From assembly GCF_003332305.1 (NCBI RefSeq), contig NZ_QOIO01000018.1, forward strand, positions 1 to 64,000: a stretch of DNA of 64,000 nt, in the 5' to 3' direction. Below the pieces are notes generated by a model that was given only the letters and a program-made list of their open reading frames with translations, was not told the origin of the DNA and did not search any database. Below, one piece after another: positions 8,646 to 18,990 of this stretch (positions are counted from its first letter, which is position 1; every line of letters begins with the position of its first letter). The translations under genes were made by a program, and so were the position numbers. This DNA comes from Microvirga aerophila (lineage in GTDB: Bacteria > Pseudomonadota > Alphaproteobacteria > Rhizobiales > Beijerinckiaceae).

Positions 8646-8678
8646 ACAAAAATCCCGCCAACCTGGGGCTGGCGGGAT
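8646..8678 (-). terminator. Terminator of gyrA
   Basis: On the minus strand the inverted repeat ATCCCGCCA/TGGCGGGAT is followed by a T-run (TTTTTGTT). It starts 26 bases after the gyrA stop codon and is a good intrinsic terminator, so coaD is transcribed separately from gyrA. Confidence 0.8.
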
Positions 8679-8703
8679 GCATGGTTTTCGGTGTCGAACA
8701 GTA

Positions 8704-11484
8704 TTATTCTTCCGTTCCCTCGGCAGCCTCACCGGCATCGCCGTTGGCTTCGAGGTCTCCGTCCTCGGCATCCTCGCCCTCGATGTGCTCCACCGAGACG
8801 ACCCGTTCCTTGCCCTTGGTCGAGAAGACCGTGACGCCCTGCGAGTTGCGGCCGACGGTGCGGATGCCGTCCACCGGCACGCGGATCAGTTGGCCAGCGT
8901 CGGTGACGAGCATGATCTGGTCGGAGTTCTCGACCGGGAACGACCCCACGAGTTCCCCATTGCGGCTGTTGACCGCCATGGCCGTGATGCCTTTGCCGCC
9001 GCGTCCGGTGATTCGGTACTCGTAGGACGAGGTGCGCTTGCCATAGCCCTTCTCGGACAGCGTCAGGATGAACTGCTCCTGCGCGCTCATGTCCGTGTAG
9101 CGCTCCATCGACAGGGCGTCGGCGGCGACGTTCTCCTCGTCGCTTCCGTTCTCGACCTCGGCATCGCCGTTGGTCTGCTCGCCCGTAATGGCGCGACGCA
9201 TCTTGAGGTAGCCTGCGCGCTCCTCGCCCGACGCCTCCACGTGGCGGAGAATCGCCATGGAGATGATGCGGTCGCCGTCGGCAAGGTTGATGCCGCGCAC
9301 GCCCATGGAGTCGCGACCCTTGAACACGCGGACCTCGGGCACCGCGAAGCGGATGCACTGGCCCTTGGCGGTGGTGAGCAGCACGTCATCGTTCTCGGTG
9401 CAGATCTGCACGTCGACGATGTGCTCGCCCTCGTCCAGCTTCATGGCGATTTTGCCGCCGCGATTGACCTGCACGAAGTCCGACAGCTTGTTACGGCGCA
9501 CCGTGCCGCGGGAGGTGGCGAACATCACGTCGTACCTGTCCCAGGACGCCTCGTCCTCGGGCAGCGGCATGATGGTGGTGATGCGTTCGCCCTGGCGCAG
9601 CGGCAGCATGTTCACCAGCGCCTTGCCTTTAGCGTTCGGGGCTGCCAGCGGCAGACGCCACACCTTTTCCTTGTAGGCCTGACCGGCGGACGAGAAGAAG
9701 ATGACCGGCGTATGCGTGTTGGCCACGAACAGGCGCGTGACGAAATCCTCGTCCCTGGTCGCCATGCCGGAACGGCCCTTGCCGCCGCGGCGCTGCGCCC
9801 GATAGGTCGAGAGCGGGACGCGCTTGATGTAGCCTGCATGAGAGACGGTGACGACCATGTCCTCGCGGGCAATCAGGTCCTCATCGTCCACGTCCGAGTC
9901 CCAGTCGACGATCTGGGTCTTGCGCGGCGTTGCGAAAGCCTCACGGATCTCCGCCAGTTCGTCACGGATGATGCCCATGATGCGCACACGGGACCGCAGG
10001 ATGTCGAGGTAGTCCGAGATTTCGGCCGCGAGCTTGGAGAGCTCGTCGCCAATCTCGTCGCGGCCCAGTGCGGTGAGGCGCTGCAGGCGCAGGTCGAGGA
10101 TGGCGCGCGCCTGGGTCTCGGAGAGGCGGTAGGTTCCATCGTCGTTGATCTTGTGACGCGGATCGTCCACCAGGGCGATGAGCGGCGCGATGTCATGCGC
10201 CGGCCAGTCGCGGCCCATGAGAGCCTCGCGCGCCGAGTTCGGATCCGGCGCGGTGCGGATGAGGCGAATGACCTCGTCGATGTTGGCGACCGCGATGGCA
10301 AGACCGCACAACACGTGTGCCCGCTCGCGGGCCTTGTTGAGAAGATACTTGGTCCGGCGGGAGACCACTTCCTCGCGGAAATCCACGAAGGCGCGGATCA
10401 GGTCCTTGAGGTTCATCAGCTCGGGGCGACCGCCGTTCAGCGCCACCATGTTGGCGCCGAAGCTCGTCTGCAGCGGCGTGTACCGGTAGAGCTGGTTCAG
10501 CACCACGTCCGCCATGGCGTCGCGCTTGATCTCGATGACGATGCGCATGCCGTCGCGGTCGGATTCGTCGCGCAGGTCGGAGATGCCCTCGACCTTCTTC
10601 TCGCGCACGAGTTCCGCGATCTTTTCGATCAGCGAGGCCTTGTTCACCTGATACGGGATCTCGGAGACGATAATCGCCTCACGCTCCTTGCGGATCTCCT
10701 CCACCTCGGACTTGCACCGCATGATGATGGAGCCGCGGCCCGTAGTGTAGGCGGATTTCACGCCCGCCCGCCCGAGGATCAAGCCGCCGGTCGGAAAATC
10801 CGGACCGGGAATGATCTCGATCAGCTCATCAGTCGAGATACCGGGGTTTTCGATGAAGGCCAGGCAGCCGTCGATCACCTCGCCCAAGTTGTGGGGCGGC
10901 ATGTTGGTGGCCATGCCGACTGCGATGCCGCCGGCGCCGTTGACGAGGAGGTTCGGGAACCGCGCAGGCAGAACCGCCGGCTCATGCTTCGACTCGTCGT
11001 AGTTGGGGTTGAAGTCGACAGTGTCCTTGTCGATATCCTCGAGCAGAGGCATCGCCGCGCGGGTCAGGCGGGACTCGGTGTAACGCATCGCCGCCGGAGG
11101 ATCGCCGTCCACCGACCCGAAGTTCCCCTGCCCGTCCACCAGCAGCACGCGCAGGGCGAAGTCCTGCGCCATGCGGACCAAGGCGTCATAGATCGACTGG
11201 TCGCCGTGCGGATGGTATTGACCCATCACGTCACCGACGATGCGGGACGACTTCACGTGCTTTTTGTCCGGCGTGTAGCCGCTCTCGTGCATGGCGTAGA
11301 GGATACGGCGATGCACGGGCTTGAGGCCGTCGCGCGCGTCAGGCAAAGCGCGGCTCACGATCACGCTCATGGCGTAATCGAGATAGGAGCGCTTCATCTC
11401 GTCGACGATGGAAATCAGCTTGACGTCGCTCGCAGGCTGGTCCCCGGCGGGGCCGCCGGAGCGGATATCGTTCGGATCGGTCAA
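8704..11484 (-). CDS. gyrA: DNA gyrase subunit A
   Basis: The catalytic subunit of type II topoisomerase introduces negative supercoils together with GyrB. The 926-residue product has the winged-helix/tower region with [11 protein letters not shown] containing the DNA-linked Tyr135. The C-terminal pinwheel has repeated blade motifs such as RGGKG and a GyrA-box-like QRRGGKG stretch. Acidic insertions ([12 protein letters not shown] region) and an acidic tail ([13 protein letters not shown]) are extra to E. coli. In the quinolone-determining region the sequence is [11 protein letters not shown], so Gln96 occupies the position of E. coli Ser83, while the Asp87 equivalent is kept (Asp100). It is a stand-alone transcription unit with its own terminator. 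Confidence 0.98.
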   Translation of the reverse strand: MTDPNDIRSGGPAGDQPASDVKLISIVDEMKRSYLDYAMSVIVSRALPDARDGLKPVHRRILYAMHESGYTPDKKHVKSSRIVGDVMGQYHPHGDQSIYDALVRMAQDFALRVLLVDGQGNFGSVDGDPPAAMRYTESRLTRAAMPLLEDIDKDTVDFNPNYDESKHEPAVLPARFPNLLVNGAGGIAVGMATNMPPHNLGEVIDGCLAFIENPGISTDELIEIIPGPDFPTGGLILGRAGVKSAYTTGRGSIIMRCKSEVEEIRKEREAIIVSEIPYQVNKASLIEKIAELVREKKVEGISDLRDESDRDGMRIVIEIKRDAMADVVLNQLYRYTPLQTSFGANMVALNGGRPELMNLKDLIRAFVDFREEVVSRRTKYLLNKARERAHVLCGLAIAVANIDEVIRLIRTAPDPNSAREALMGRDWPAHDIAPLIALVDDPRHKINDDGTYRLSETQARAILDLRLQRLTALGRDEIGDELSKLAAEISDYLDILRSRVRIMGIIRDELAEIREAFATPRKTQIVDWDSDVDDEDLIAREDMVVTVSHAGYIKRVPLSTYRAQRRGGKGRSGMATRDEDFVTRLFVANTHTPVIFFSSAGQAYKEKVWRLPLAAPNAKGKALVNMLPLRQGERITTIMPLPEDEASWDRYDVMFATSRGTVRRNKLSDFVQVNRGGKIAMKLDEGEHIVDVQICTENDDVLLTTAKGQCIRFAVPEVRVFKGRDSMGVRGINLADGDRIISMAILRHVEASGEERAGYLKMRRAITGEQTNGDAEVENGSDEENVAADALSMERYTDMSAQEQFILTLSEKGYGKRTSSYEYRITGRGGKGITAMAVNSRNGELVGSFPVENSDQIMLVTDAGQLIRVPVDGIRTVGRNSQGVTVFSTKGKERVVSVEHIEGEDAEDGDLEANGDAGEAAEGTEE

Positions 11485-11932
11485 AACGGGTCTTTCTTAT
11501 TGGGGCTGGAGCCTCAGGCGCGAGCGGGCTGAAATTGCCGCACCGTCAAGCCTTTGGCAGCCTACGCGAATCCAAGTGAAATCAACTCCTTAGATGGTCG
11601 ATCCGCAACCATTTTTCAAGGCATTTCCGGGGTTTTCCAAAGGCCAGAGGGGCTTTTCCTCGGCCAAAAGGCCACACCTTAAGAATGCGGCACTGGCCTG
11701 TGGCATCGGGCCTCCAGGTTTTGGCTTTCGGGGTGGAAATCGCACCGTCATGGCCGGGCCTTGACCCGGCCATCCACTATTGTGGAAACGCCGAGCCCGA
11801 AGGCGCGGATATCCGGCGCAAGGCCGGGCAGGACAGAGGCCTACTGGGAAAATAGACCGATGCTAGGCCAACTTGCTGCCTGGCCGTGGCCGTGGCATGT
11901 GTGACGCAACGATATTGAGGGGGCATCCGGCA
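11485..11932. other. Intergenic region upstream of gyrA and lemA
   Basis: No gene is visible in this stretch between divergent gyrA and lemA. It should hold both promoters. The only marked element is a palindromic dispersed repeat at 11746-11777. Confidence 0.5.
11746..11777. repeat. Palindromic dispersed repeat, second copy
   Basis: ATGGCCGGG and CCCGGCCAT (11750-11773) form a hairpin with flanks CGTC and CCAC, the same arrangement as the copy at 5463-5489. It belongs to the GGCCGG-type intergenic repeats of Rhizobiales. Confidence 0.7.
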
Positions 11933-12490
11933 ATGGATTGGATCATGTGGGCCATCTTGGGCCTTGTCGCACTCTTTGCGATCTGGACATATAACAGCCT
12001 GGTCACCCTCCGAGCCCGGGTCAATCAGGCCTTTGCCGATATTGACGTGCAGCTCAAGCAGCGCCACGACCTCATCCCCAACCTGATCGAGACCGTGAAG
12101 GGCTATGCGGCGCACGAGCGCGGAACCCTCCAGGCGGTGGTCGAGACCCGCAACGCCGCCCTGAAGGCGCAGGGACCCTCCGATCAATCCACGGCCGAGA
12201 ACGCTCTCTCGGGCGCTCTGGGACGCCTGATGGCGCTGAGCGAGGCCTATCCGGACCTCAAGGCGAGCGAAAATTTCCAGCAATTGCAGACGGATCTGGC
12301 TGACATCGAGGACAAGCTCGCGGCCGCCCGGCGCTTCTTCAACAACGGGGTGGCCGAGTACAACGCTGCCATTCAGCATTTCCCGGCTGTGATCTTCGCA
12401 GGCCTCATGGGCTTCCGGCCACAAGACTTCTTCGACATCGGCGAGGCGCAGCGCCAGGCCCTCGATACGCCGCCGAAAGTGGCTTTCTAA
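11933..12490 (+). CDS. lemA: LemA family protein
   Basis: This 185-residue protein has one N-terminal membrane helix (about residues 4-20, IMWAILGLVALFAIW). The conserved LemA helical domain follows, with the ARVNQAFADIDVQLKQRHDLIPNLIETVKGYA motif region around 28-60, and the late FNNGVAEYNAAIQHFP segment. The helices are expected outside the cytoplasm. The function is not established biochemically, but LemA is regularly encoded just before an HtpX-type membrane protease, as here. The start at 11933 is chosen because GAGGGGG precedes it and it gives the normal N-terminus; the longer frame from 11873 is not protein-like. Confidence 0.93.
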   Translation: MDWIMWAILGLVALFAIWTYNSLVTLRARVNQAFADIDVQLKQRHDLIPNLIETVKGYAAHERGTLQAVVETRNAALKAQGPSDQSTAENALSGALGRLMALSEAYPDLKASENFQQLQTDLADIEDKLAAARRFFNNGVAEYNAAIQHFPAVIFAGLMGFRPQDFFDIGEAQRQALDTPPKVAF

Positions 12491-12499
12491 GCGCCTGCC

Positions 12500-13498
12500 G
12501 TGCTGCCCGTCTTCGGCCTTCACACCCACATCGCCGCCAATCGCCGCCGCTCGACCTTTCTCATCGCCGGGCTTTTTTGCCTTTTCTATCTCATGGCCTT
12601 TGGGCTTGCGCTGCTGCTTCAGGCCCGGCGCGCTGAAGGCTTGGGCTCATTCGACAGCCTGCTGCATGCGGCCGTCCAGGACATGCTGTGGCTTGCGCCT
12701 GCCACCACGATGCTGGTGGCCTTGTGGGTCTGGTGCGGCTTTCGCCTCAACGCTTTCATCCTCAACCTGACCACGGGCTCCTCGGCTATCGAGCGCCAGG
12801 AAAATCCGCGCCTCTACAACCTCGTCCAGAACCTCTGCATTTCCCGTGGGCTCGGGATGCCGAAACTGCGGATTCTGGAGACCGATGCGCCGAACGCCTT
12901 CGCGTCGGGCACCCGCCCCGAGCAATACACGATTACCGTCACCCGCGGCCTGCTCGACCTGCTGAACGATCAGGAGCTCGAGGCCGTGCTGGCCCATGAA
13001 CTGACGCATATCCGCAACGGCGACGTGCGCACGATGATGATCGCAGTCCTGGTCGTGGGCGTCCTGTCCTTCGTGGGCGAAATGGTCTATCGCTCGCTCG
13101 GCAACGGCTCTGCCATCGTAAGCTCGAACAGGGGGCGATCCGGCAAGAGCAGCGGTGGCGGACGCTTGGCCGCAATCCTGGTCGCGGCTGCGTTGATCGT
13201 CGTGGCGTGGCTGCTTTCCGTGGTGATCCGCTTCTCCCTCTCGCGCCGTCGGGAATATCTCGCCGATGCGGGCGCGGTCGAGCTGACGCACAATGCGGAT
13301 GCGATGATCTCCGCCCTCGCCAAGATCAAAGGCAAGGGCGAGCTGGAGGGTGTGCCCTCCGCCGTGATGGAATTGTGCCTCGACAATCCCCGCTCCGGCT
13401 TCTCCGACCTCTTCGCCACCCATCCGTCCATCGAGGAGCGCATCGAAGCCCTCACGCGCTACGCGGGCGGGAAACCTGTTATCGCGCCGGCCGCTTAG
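12500..13498 (+). CDS. HtpX-like M48 family membrane metalloprotease
   Basis: The 332-residue protease carries the zinc motif HELTH (166-170) and a downstream glutamate ligand in RREYLADAGAVELT (Glu252). Membrane helices appear near 20-42, 64-82, 180-196 and 224-246, so the catalytic domain faces the cytoplasm and probably degrades damaged membrane proteins. It starts nine bases after lemA, so the two form an operon. Compared with HtpX of about 290 residues it has a longer, Gly/Ser-rich loop (208-222) between helices. It ends four bases into the tail of the convergent phosphatase gene. Confidence 0.9.
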   Translation: MLPVFGLHTHIAANRRRSTFLIAGLFCLFYLMAFGLALLLQARRAEGLGSFDSLLHAAVQDMLWLAPATTMLVALWVWCGFRLNAFILNLTTGSSAIERQENPRLYNLVQNLCISRGLGMPKLRILETDAPNAFASGTRPEQYTITVTRGLLDLLNDQELEAVLAHELTHIRNGDVRTMMIAVLVVGVLSFVGEMVYRSLGNGSAIVSSNRGRSGKSSGGGRLAAILVAAALIVVAWLLSVVIRFSLSRRREYLADAGAVELTHNADAMISALAKIKGKGELEGVPSAVMELCLDNPRSGFSDLFATHPSIEERIEALTRYAGGKPVIAPAA

Positions 13499-14352
13499 AC
13501 CCTCAGGAGCAAGGCCGTCGTATCGTCGCTTTCCTTGAATCGCGGATAGAGTTTTCCACCCGGGTCAACCTCGATCTCGATCCGTCTTGCCTCTCTGGCG
13601 AGGGGCTCCAGACCCGATGTCAGCGCCGCCTCCATCATAGCTGCAGCGTCCATGGCGCCATAGAGGTCCACGAGCGCAGAGAAGCCGTCGCTGGTCAGGA
13701 GAAGAGCCGCGCCGTCCGGGCAGTGCACGGCCTCATGCCTCAGGCGACCCGCCGCCGAAGGGTCGAGGCCGAGCAGGGCAAGGCCCCTGCCCTCCTTCTG
13801 GCGCTGGCGGCGACCGGCCAGCCATTCCTGAAAAACCGGGGTCTGCGTGACCGTTTTTGGCGTCGCGCCGCTGGCTTCCAGCAACTCGGCGGCCTTGGCG
13901 GCCTCGAATTGTCGGAGACCTGGAGCCTCCCCGACAGTCAGCACAACACCATCGGGTCCACGCACAAAGGCGGTCGTATCCGCAAAGGACCAGACGTCGA
14001 GGCTCTCGTTCCGGCGACGCACCAACGTCATGGCCCCGACCGGCCATGTCACCGGATCGCGTCGCTCATCCGGCGCAACCGCCAGGAAGGCCACGCGGGC
14101 CTCCTCCATGACGTGACGGATCAGGGACGGACCGTCATCGGCATTCGGCGCGAGGTCCGACAAACGCCGGCTTGCGAAGCCCGCGAGCCACGCAGCGTCG
14201 CTTCTCTCCCCCATGATTGGCTCGGTGCCCGGAAAGATCGACGTGTCGATCACCCAGGCCCAGTCTCCCGATGCACCGCAGGCGTCCTCGTTGGCCCGAT
14301 CCGAGGAACCGGGCCAGCTGATACGATCCAAAACCGTGAACATCGTTGCCAT
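13495..14352 (-). CDS. PP2C-like protein serine/threonine phosphatase domain protein
   Basis: The 285-residue protein shows a PP2C-like layout: an N-terminal RANEDACGASGDWAWVIDT that matches the first metal-binding block, SDAAWLAGFASRRL, a central VGAMTLVRRR strand, ALLLTSDGFSALVD, and a C-terminal SDDTTALLLRV. The canonical DGMGG is replaced by DTSIF, so metal binding may differ. The start at 14352 has GAGGGGC before it; the frame extends far upstream, but that part lies antisense to the marC-like gene and is not real. It is divergent from that gene. Confidence 0.75.
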   Translation of the reverse strand: MATMFTVLDRISWPGSSDRANEDACGASGDWAWVIDTSIFPGTEPIMGERSDAAWLAGFASRRLSDLAPNADDGPSLIRHVMEEARVAFLAVAPDERRDPVTWPVGAMTLVRRRNESLDVWSFADTTAFVRGPDGVVLTVGEAPGLRQFEAAKAAELLEASGATPKTVTQTPVFQEWLAGRRQRQKEGRGLALLGLDPSAAGRLRHEAVHCPDGAALLLTSDGFSALVDLYGAMDAAAMMEAALTSGLEPLAREARRIEIEVDPGGKLYPRFKESDDTTALLLRV

Positions 14353-14412
14353 GCCCCTCGCCAAAGCGCTTTTTGAACGCCATAACGCAAGGCGCGCCAC
14401 AAGGTCCAGCCG

Positions 14413-15051
14413 ATGCTCTTTGATTACGTCTCCGCCGCTCTCGTCACCTTGATGGTCACCCTCGACCCGGTGGCGCTGGCGCCCATCTTCGTCTCGCTCA
14501 CCCGGGGCATGAACGCGGATGAGCGCAAGCGCGTGGCCCTGCGGGCATCGGTTATCGCCTTCGGGATCCTGACCTTTTTCGGGCTGGGAGGCGAGCTGCT
14601 TCTGAGGCTTCTCGGCGTCGGCTTGCCGGCATTCCGCATTTCCGGTGGTCTGCTGCTGTTCTGGATCGCGTTCGAGATGGTGTTCGAGCGCCGCAACGAG
14701 CGCAAGCAGCACACCGCCGACATCGCCATCACGGAGGACCACATCCGCAACGTGGCGGCCTTCCCGCTCGCGATCCCGCTCATGGCCGGGCCTGGCGCCA
14801 TTACGGCGACCATTCTTCTGGCCGGAAGAGCCGACGGCAACGTTCTGCTGCTGTCCTCGCTGATCACCCTGATCGCGCTTGGAATTGCGAGCTGCTTCGT
14901 GGTCTTCATGGTAGCCGAACGCGTCGCCCGCATGCTCGGCGTCACTGGGAACGTGGTTCTGAGCCGCCTGCTCGGCGTGATCCTCGCAGGGCTTGCGGTT
15001 CAGTTCATCATCAACGGCGTGGAAGCCCTGCTCCGGTCGCCAACTCCCTAG
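14413..15051 (+). CDS. MarC family integral membrane protein
   Basis: This 212-residue protein consists almost wholly of hydrophobic helices (six by eye). It has the family motifs LDPVALAPIFVSLT near the N-terminus, AFPLAIPLMAGPGAITATI in the middle and the C-terminal LLGVILAGLAVQFIINGVEA. MarC proteins were once linked to multiple antibiotic resistance, but their transport role is unproven. The gene starts 60 bases from the divergent phosphatase gene and is convergent with the M20 peptidase gene. Confidence 0.92.
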   Translation: MLFDYVSAALVTLMVTLDPVALAPIFVSLTRGMNADERKRVALRASVIAFGILTFFGLGGELLLRLLGVGLPAFRISGGLLLFWIAFEMVFERRNERKQHTADIAITEDHIRNVAAFPLAIPLMAGPGAITATILLAGRADGNVLLLSSLITLIALGIASCFVVFMVAERVARMLGVTGNVVLSRLLGVILAGLAVQFIINGVEALLRSPTP

Positions 15052-15112
15052 AGCCGGCGCATCGTTCGGTGCGGAAACAGTGAGCCCAATTTCCGCACGA
15101 TACCCTAACCTG

Positions 15113-16222
15113 TCAGCGTAGAGTCTCCAGCAGGCGCTGCATGAGCCGCTGGCGCGGCGCGATGGACGAGATCAGGCCGTATTCGTTCAGCGTATGAGCA
15201 CCGTCGCCGTCGATGCCAAGGCCGTCGAGGGTGGGAATGCCGATGGCGGCCGTGAAATTGCCATCCGAGCCACCACCCGCGCGGGGCGACGAGACCAGAT
15301 CGAAACCGATCTCTGCCGCAAGGGCCTTGGCGTGGTCGAAGAGTTTCGCGGTTTCGTCCGAACACTCGTAGGGCGGCCGGTTCATGTCGCCCGTGACGGT
15401 CACCTTCATGTCGGGATGATGCGCCTTCAGGCCCATGATCGCGGCGGTCAGCGCTTCGCCGTCGGCAACGGTCTCGACACGCAGATCGACGGGGAACTGG
15501 CAATGCTGCGGGATGGTGTTCACCGCCGTGCCGCCGGACACCATGCCGACCGTGGTGGTGATGCCGCGGGCGTAATCGGTCAGGGCCTCAATGGCGAGGA
15601 TTTGACGCGCCGCCTCGTAGATGGCGTTGCGGCCGTCCTGGTGGCGCGAGCCTGCATGAGCCGGGCGGCCCTCCACATGCACGTCGAAGCGCCCGACGCC
15701 CTTGCGCGACGTCACGATCTTGCCGCCATCGCGGGCGGGCTCGGTGACCAGCGCGAAAGCGGAACGGCGTCCAAGGTCTTCAATGATGGGACGCGTCATC
15801 GGCGAACCGATTTCCTCATCCGGCGTGACGAGGAAAATCATGGGGCGGGCGGCATTGCCCTTGCGGGCCACATCCTTGAACGCCTCCAGGGCGAAATAGG
15901 CTCCGCCCTTCATGTCGTACACACCCGGGCCGTAAAGACGATCACCTTCGACCCTCAGGGGAAGGTCGTCCGCGATCGTCCCAATCGGATGAACCGTGTC
16001 GAGGTGCGACATGACCAGGATGGCAGGCTCGTCCCGCTGCGGCCCCGCCCGCAGGATCAGCGCATCGCCCAGCCCCTGCTCTCCTCTGATCCGTTCCACC
16101 GCGACGGGAGCGTCTGTCATCTGCGCGACGACGAGATCCATCATCAGGTTGACCCCGGCCACATCATGGGTCGGGCTCTCGGTACGGATCCAGGTGAACA
16201 GGGTGTCGAGGGAGGATGTCAT
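15113..16222 (-). CDS. M20 family zinc metallopeptidase (carboxypeptidase G2-like)
   Basis: The 369-residue enzyme has all the di-zinc ligands of the M20 family: His73 and Asp75 in SHLDTVHP, the bridging Asp103 in YGPGVYDMKGG, the base Glu136 and ligand Glu137 in PDEEIGS, Glu161, and a late histidine in DGAHTLNEYG. A dimerisation domain with GRPAHAGSRHQDGRNA lies in between. It hydrolyses a C-terminal amino acid or N-acyl bond; the substrate is unknown. The start at 16222 gives MTSSLDTLFTWIR, the usual family beginning, although the ribosome binding site is weak. Confidence 0.9.
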   Translation of the reverse strand: MTSSLDTLFTWIRTESPTHDVAGVNLMMDLVVAQMTDAPVAVERIRGEQGLGDALILRAGPQRDEPAILVMSHLDTVHPIGTIADDLPLRVEGDRLYGPGVYDMKGGAYFALEAFKDVARKGNAARPMIFLVTPDEEIGSPMTRPIIEDLGRRSAFALVTEPARDGGKIVTSRKGVGRFDVHVEGRPAHAGSRHQDGRNAIYEAARQILAIEALTDYARGITTTVGMVSGGTAVNTIPQHCQFPVDLRVETVADGEALTAAIMGLKAHHPDMKVTVTGDMNRPPYECSDETAKLFDHAKALAAEIGFDLVSSPRAGGGSDGNFTAAIGIPTLDGLGIDGDGAHTLNEYGLISSIAPRQRLMQRLLETLR

Positions 16223-16359
16223 GGCCGCTTGCGTTCGAGTCTCACGAAAAAGGCGGCTTCGGGCCGCCTCGCGCTTCATAGCCCGCCTAAGCCGGGGTGT
16301 CACCCGGTCAGCGTGCCCGATCGCACATGCCGGATCGCCCTGCCCGCGTGCAGCGCGAC

Positions 16360-18990
16360 TCAGACCACGAAGAAATCCGCTGCCGTGAGCTTCAGGTTCT
16401 TGTCCAACGTCGCGAAATGCACGGCCTTGGTGGAGCCGGTGCCGTCCGCATCGTAGTACAAGGCACCGGTCTTCTTGTTGTAGATGATCCGGTCGCTGGC
16501 ATCGTGCGCCTTCGTTCCGGTCCAGAACGCGCTGCCCGCCAGAACGCCCTTCTTGGCGATTTTGGTGAAGACGCTTTTCGAGAGGTGGATCGTGTCGTCG
16601 GCGACGCTGTAACCTTCGATCCGGTCGATGTTCGTCTTGTTCGGCTTCGTGTCGAACAGGAAGACATCCTGGCCGGAACCGCCGTTCAGCACATCCTTGC
16701 CGAGGCCGCCCGCGAGGGTGTCGTTTGCTCCCCCACCGAGGAGATGATCCGCACCGGCCGTGCCTCGCACGAGCACCGGCACCGGCGGAGGAGGCGGAGG
16801 AGGCGGCGGTGGAGGCGGCTCGGGAACCGTTTCGTCGATATCCGTCACCGTGATGGTGAAATCCTGCGTGACCACGCCCCCATACGCATCCGCGACCTTG
16901 ATCTTAATGCTGTGCTGCGCTTGCGTCTCGTAGTCCAGAGCTCCGGCCAGCACGAGGTTCGTGCCGTCCAGGGTGAACAGGCCGCCCCCATTGGACAGCA
17001 GGGTATAGGTCAAGGCATCGCCGTCGCGGTCCCGGGCGGACAAGTGGCCGATAACCGTGGCGGCGCCTGCATTCTCGGCAATGCTCAGGTTCGACAGCGC
17101 CACTTCGTCCGGGTCAGCGTTGATGAGCGCGAAGATGCCGTCGGAGAATTGCCCGAACCGAATGCCCTTCAGCAGATCGGCGCCATCCTGGCTGACAGTG
17201 TCGGAGACAATGATGCTGCCGTCCTCCATGTGGGTGACGGTGTAGCTCTCTCGCAGACCGGAGAAAACGGCGAGGTTGCGCCCTGCCCCGCCCTCGAGGG
17301 TGTCGTCGCCCTTTCCGCCGGTCAGGGTGTCGTTGCCGTCGTTGCCGACGAGGCGGTTGGCCCCGTCGTTGCCGATGAAAACGTCGTCGCCCGCCCCGCC
17401 TTCCAGGTTCTCGATGCCGATCAGGGTATCGAGCCCATAGCCCGTGTCCTGCGCACCCTGCAGGGCGAGATTCACCTTGGCGGCGACCGAACCGCTGAAG
17501 CGGGCCGTATCCACGCCGGCACCGCCGTCGAGGATATCGTCGCCGAGGCCGCCTTCCAGGGTGTCGTTGCCTCCGGAGCTCTTCAGGATATTGTCGAGGG
17601 CGGAGCCGATCAGGAGGTCGTTGCCGCCGGCGCTCGTGACGTTTTCGATGCCGATGAATCGGTCGTTTCCGACCCCGGTCGCCTGCGCAACCGTAAGCCG
17701 CAGGTCTACGGTGACAGGGCCGCCGGACAGGAGGACGGTGTCGATCCCTTCGCCGCCGACGAACACGTCGTTGCCCGTTCCCGCCGAGAGAATGTCGTTG
17801 CCGGCCCCACCCTCCAGGACGTTGGCGCCGTTTCCGGCGACCAGGACGTCGTTGCCGTCGCCGCCATCGACCGTGTTATCGCCCTCCCCGGCATGGACAT
17901 CGTCATCGCCCGCTCCACCACGAATGGTGTCGTTGCCGTCTCCGGCCCTGATCTTGTCGTGACCTTCGCCGCCGTCCACCAGGTTGTCGCCGCGACCGGC
18001 CTGCAGGCTGTCGTCACCCGCTCCACCCCGGATGGTGTCATCGCCGCCGGCCGCGATCGTGTCGTCCCCGCCTCCGCCGTCGACCAGGTTGTTGCCATAG
18101 CCGGCATCGATGGTCTCATTGCCGGCGCCGCCATAGGCGGTGTCGTTACCGACAGGATCGTTGCCAGCATCCGCATCGCCGTCTCCGTCGAGCCGGATGA
18201 CGCTCGTGGCGGAACCTCTGATGCCCATGTAGAGGTCATCGCCCCCGCCCAGCAGGACCGCCCCGTCGAGAACACCCTCGTTGGTGAGAACGTCCTTGAA
18301 GGCCGAGCCAAGCACGGCTGTCGGCCCGCTCACCGTGCCCGTGTTGGCGACCGTGAACGTGCCGCTCGGCGCCGCATTGGCCGTGAGTTTGATGCCGATC
18401 TGGCCGGCCGCGATGACGCCGGTGTTCAGGATCGTGCTGTTCACGTCGCCAAGATCGATCCCGGTCTGAAACGCGCTGATCTGCCCGTTGTTGGTGATGC
18501 GGGAGCCGGTATTCGGCTGGTTCGCCGTGCCGTAGATCAGCATGCCGGCAATGCCGGAAATCGAGCCGTTGTTGGTGACGTTGACGGAGTCCCAACCCTC
18601 GACGCCCACAAGGGAGGCCATGAGCGTGCCGTCGTTGATGAGGCTGGTGCCGTCCTGCCGGAGCCTTACCGCCTGGGCCGAGTTGATGGTCCCGCTCGGC
18701 CCCACATAGAGGCTGCCGGGAGCCTCCAGGGCGACGCCGATCCACGATGTGGTGATGGCGCCGTTGTGGGCGATCTGCGCATCCGTGACGGCAAGAATGC
18801 CGGTCGACATGGCCCCGATGGCTTCGATTACTGCGCCCTCGGCAACCGTCATCTGGGAGCGGTTGCTCGAATAATTGATCAGCACCCGGTAGATGTTGGT
18901 CCGAGGCTGCGTGTTGTCCGGCGCATCGACATACTCCGTCGTGAGAGCGCCGGAGATCAAAGTGTAAGGAGAATTCGTTTCGAGGGGCAT
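16360..18990 (-). CDS. Large RTX calcium-binding repeat protein with cadherin-like domain
   Basis: The 876-residue product has no signal peptide, as expected for type I secretion. Residues 1-240 are a beta-helix-like region rich in NNG/NTG turns. Residues 245-575 carry several blocks of RTX nonapeptides (GGxGxDxLx). About 632-720 is a cadherin-like fold with SIAENAGA and ALDYETQ. A run of about twelve prolines follows (724-737). A final RTX block and a C-terminal domain ending in FFVV complete it; short hydrophobic ends of this kind act as type I secretion signals. No transporter genes are in the window. A GTG start at 19026 would add 12 residues. It is divergent from the second RTX gene. Confidence 0.9.
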   Translation of the reverse strand: MPLETNSPYTLISGALTTEYVDAPDNTQPRTNIYRVLINYSSNRSQMTVAEGAVIEAIGAMSTGILAVTDAQIAHNGAITTSWIGVALEAPGSLYVGPSGTINSAQAVRLRQDGTSLINDGTLMASLVGVEGWDSVNVTNNGSISGIAGMLIYGTANQPNTGSRITNNGQISAFQTGIDLGDVNSTILNTGVIAAGQIGIKLTANAAPSGTFTVANTGTVSGPTAVLGSAFKDVLTNEGVLDGAVLLGGGDDLYMGIRGSATSVIRLDGDGDADAGNDPVGNDTAYGGAGNETIDAGYGNNLVDGGGGDDTIAAGGDDTIRGGAGDDSLQAGRGDNLVDGGEGHDKIRAGDGNDTIRGGAGDDDVHAGEGDNTVDGGDGNDVLVAGNGANVLEGGAGNDILSAGTGNDVFVGGEGIDTVLLSGGPVTVDLRLTVAQATGVGNDRFIGIENVTSAGGNDLLIGSALDNILKSSGGNDTLEGGLGDDILDGGAGVDTARFSGSVAAKVNLALQGAQDTGYGLDTLIGIENLEGGAGDDVFIGNDGANRLVGNDGNDTLTGGKGDDTLEGGAGRNLAVFSGLRESYTVTHMEDGSIIVSDTVSQDGADLLKGIRFGQFSDGIFALINADPDEVALSNLSIAENAGAATVIGHLSARDRDGDALTYTLLSNGGGLFTLDGTNLVLAGALDYETQAQHSIKIKVADAYGGVVTQDFTITVTDIDETVPEPPPPPPPPPPPPVPVLVRGTAGADHLLGGGANDTLAGGLGKDVLNGGSGQDVFLFDTKPNKTNIDRIEGYSVADDTIHLSKSVFTKIAKKGVLAGSAFWTGTKAHDASDRIIYNKKTGALYYDADGTGSTKAVHFATLDKNLKLTAADFFVV

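Noticed and set aside
8677-11532. 951-codon plus-strand open frame
   Set aside because: It is the exact antisense of gyrA; long antisense frames are common at this GC content and the residue pattern is not protein-like.
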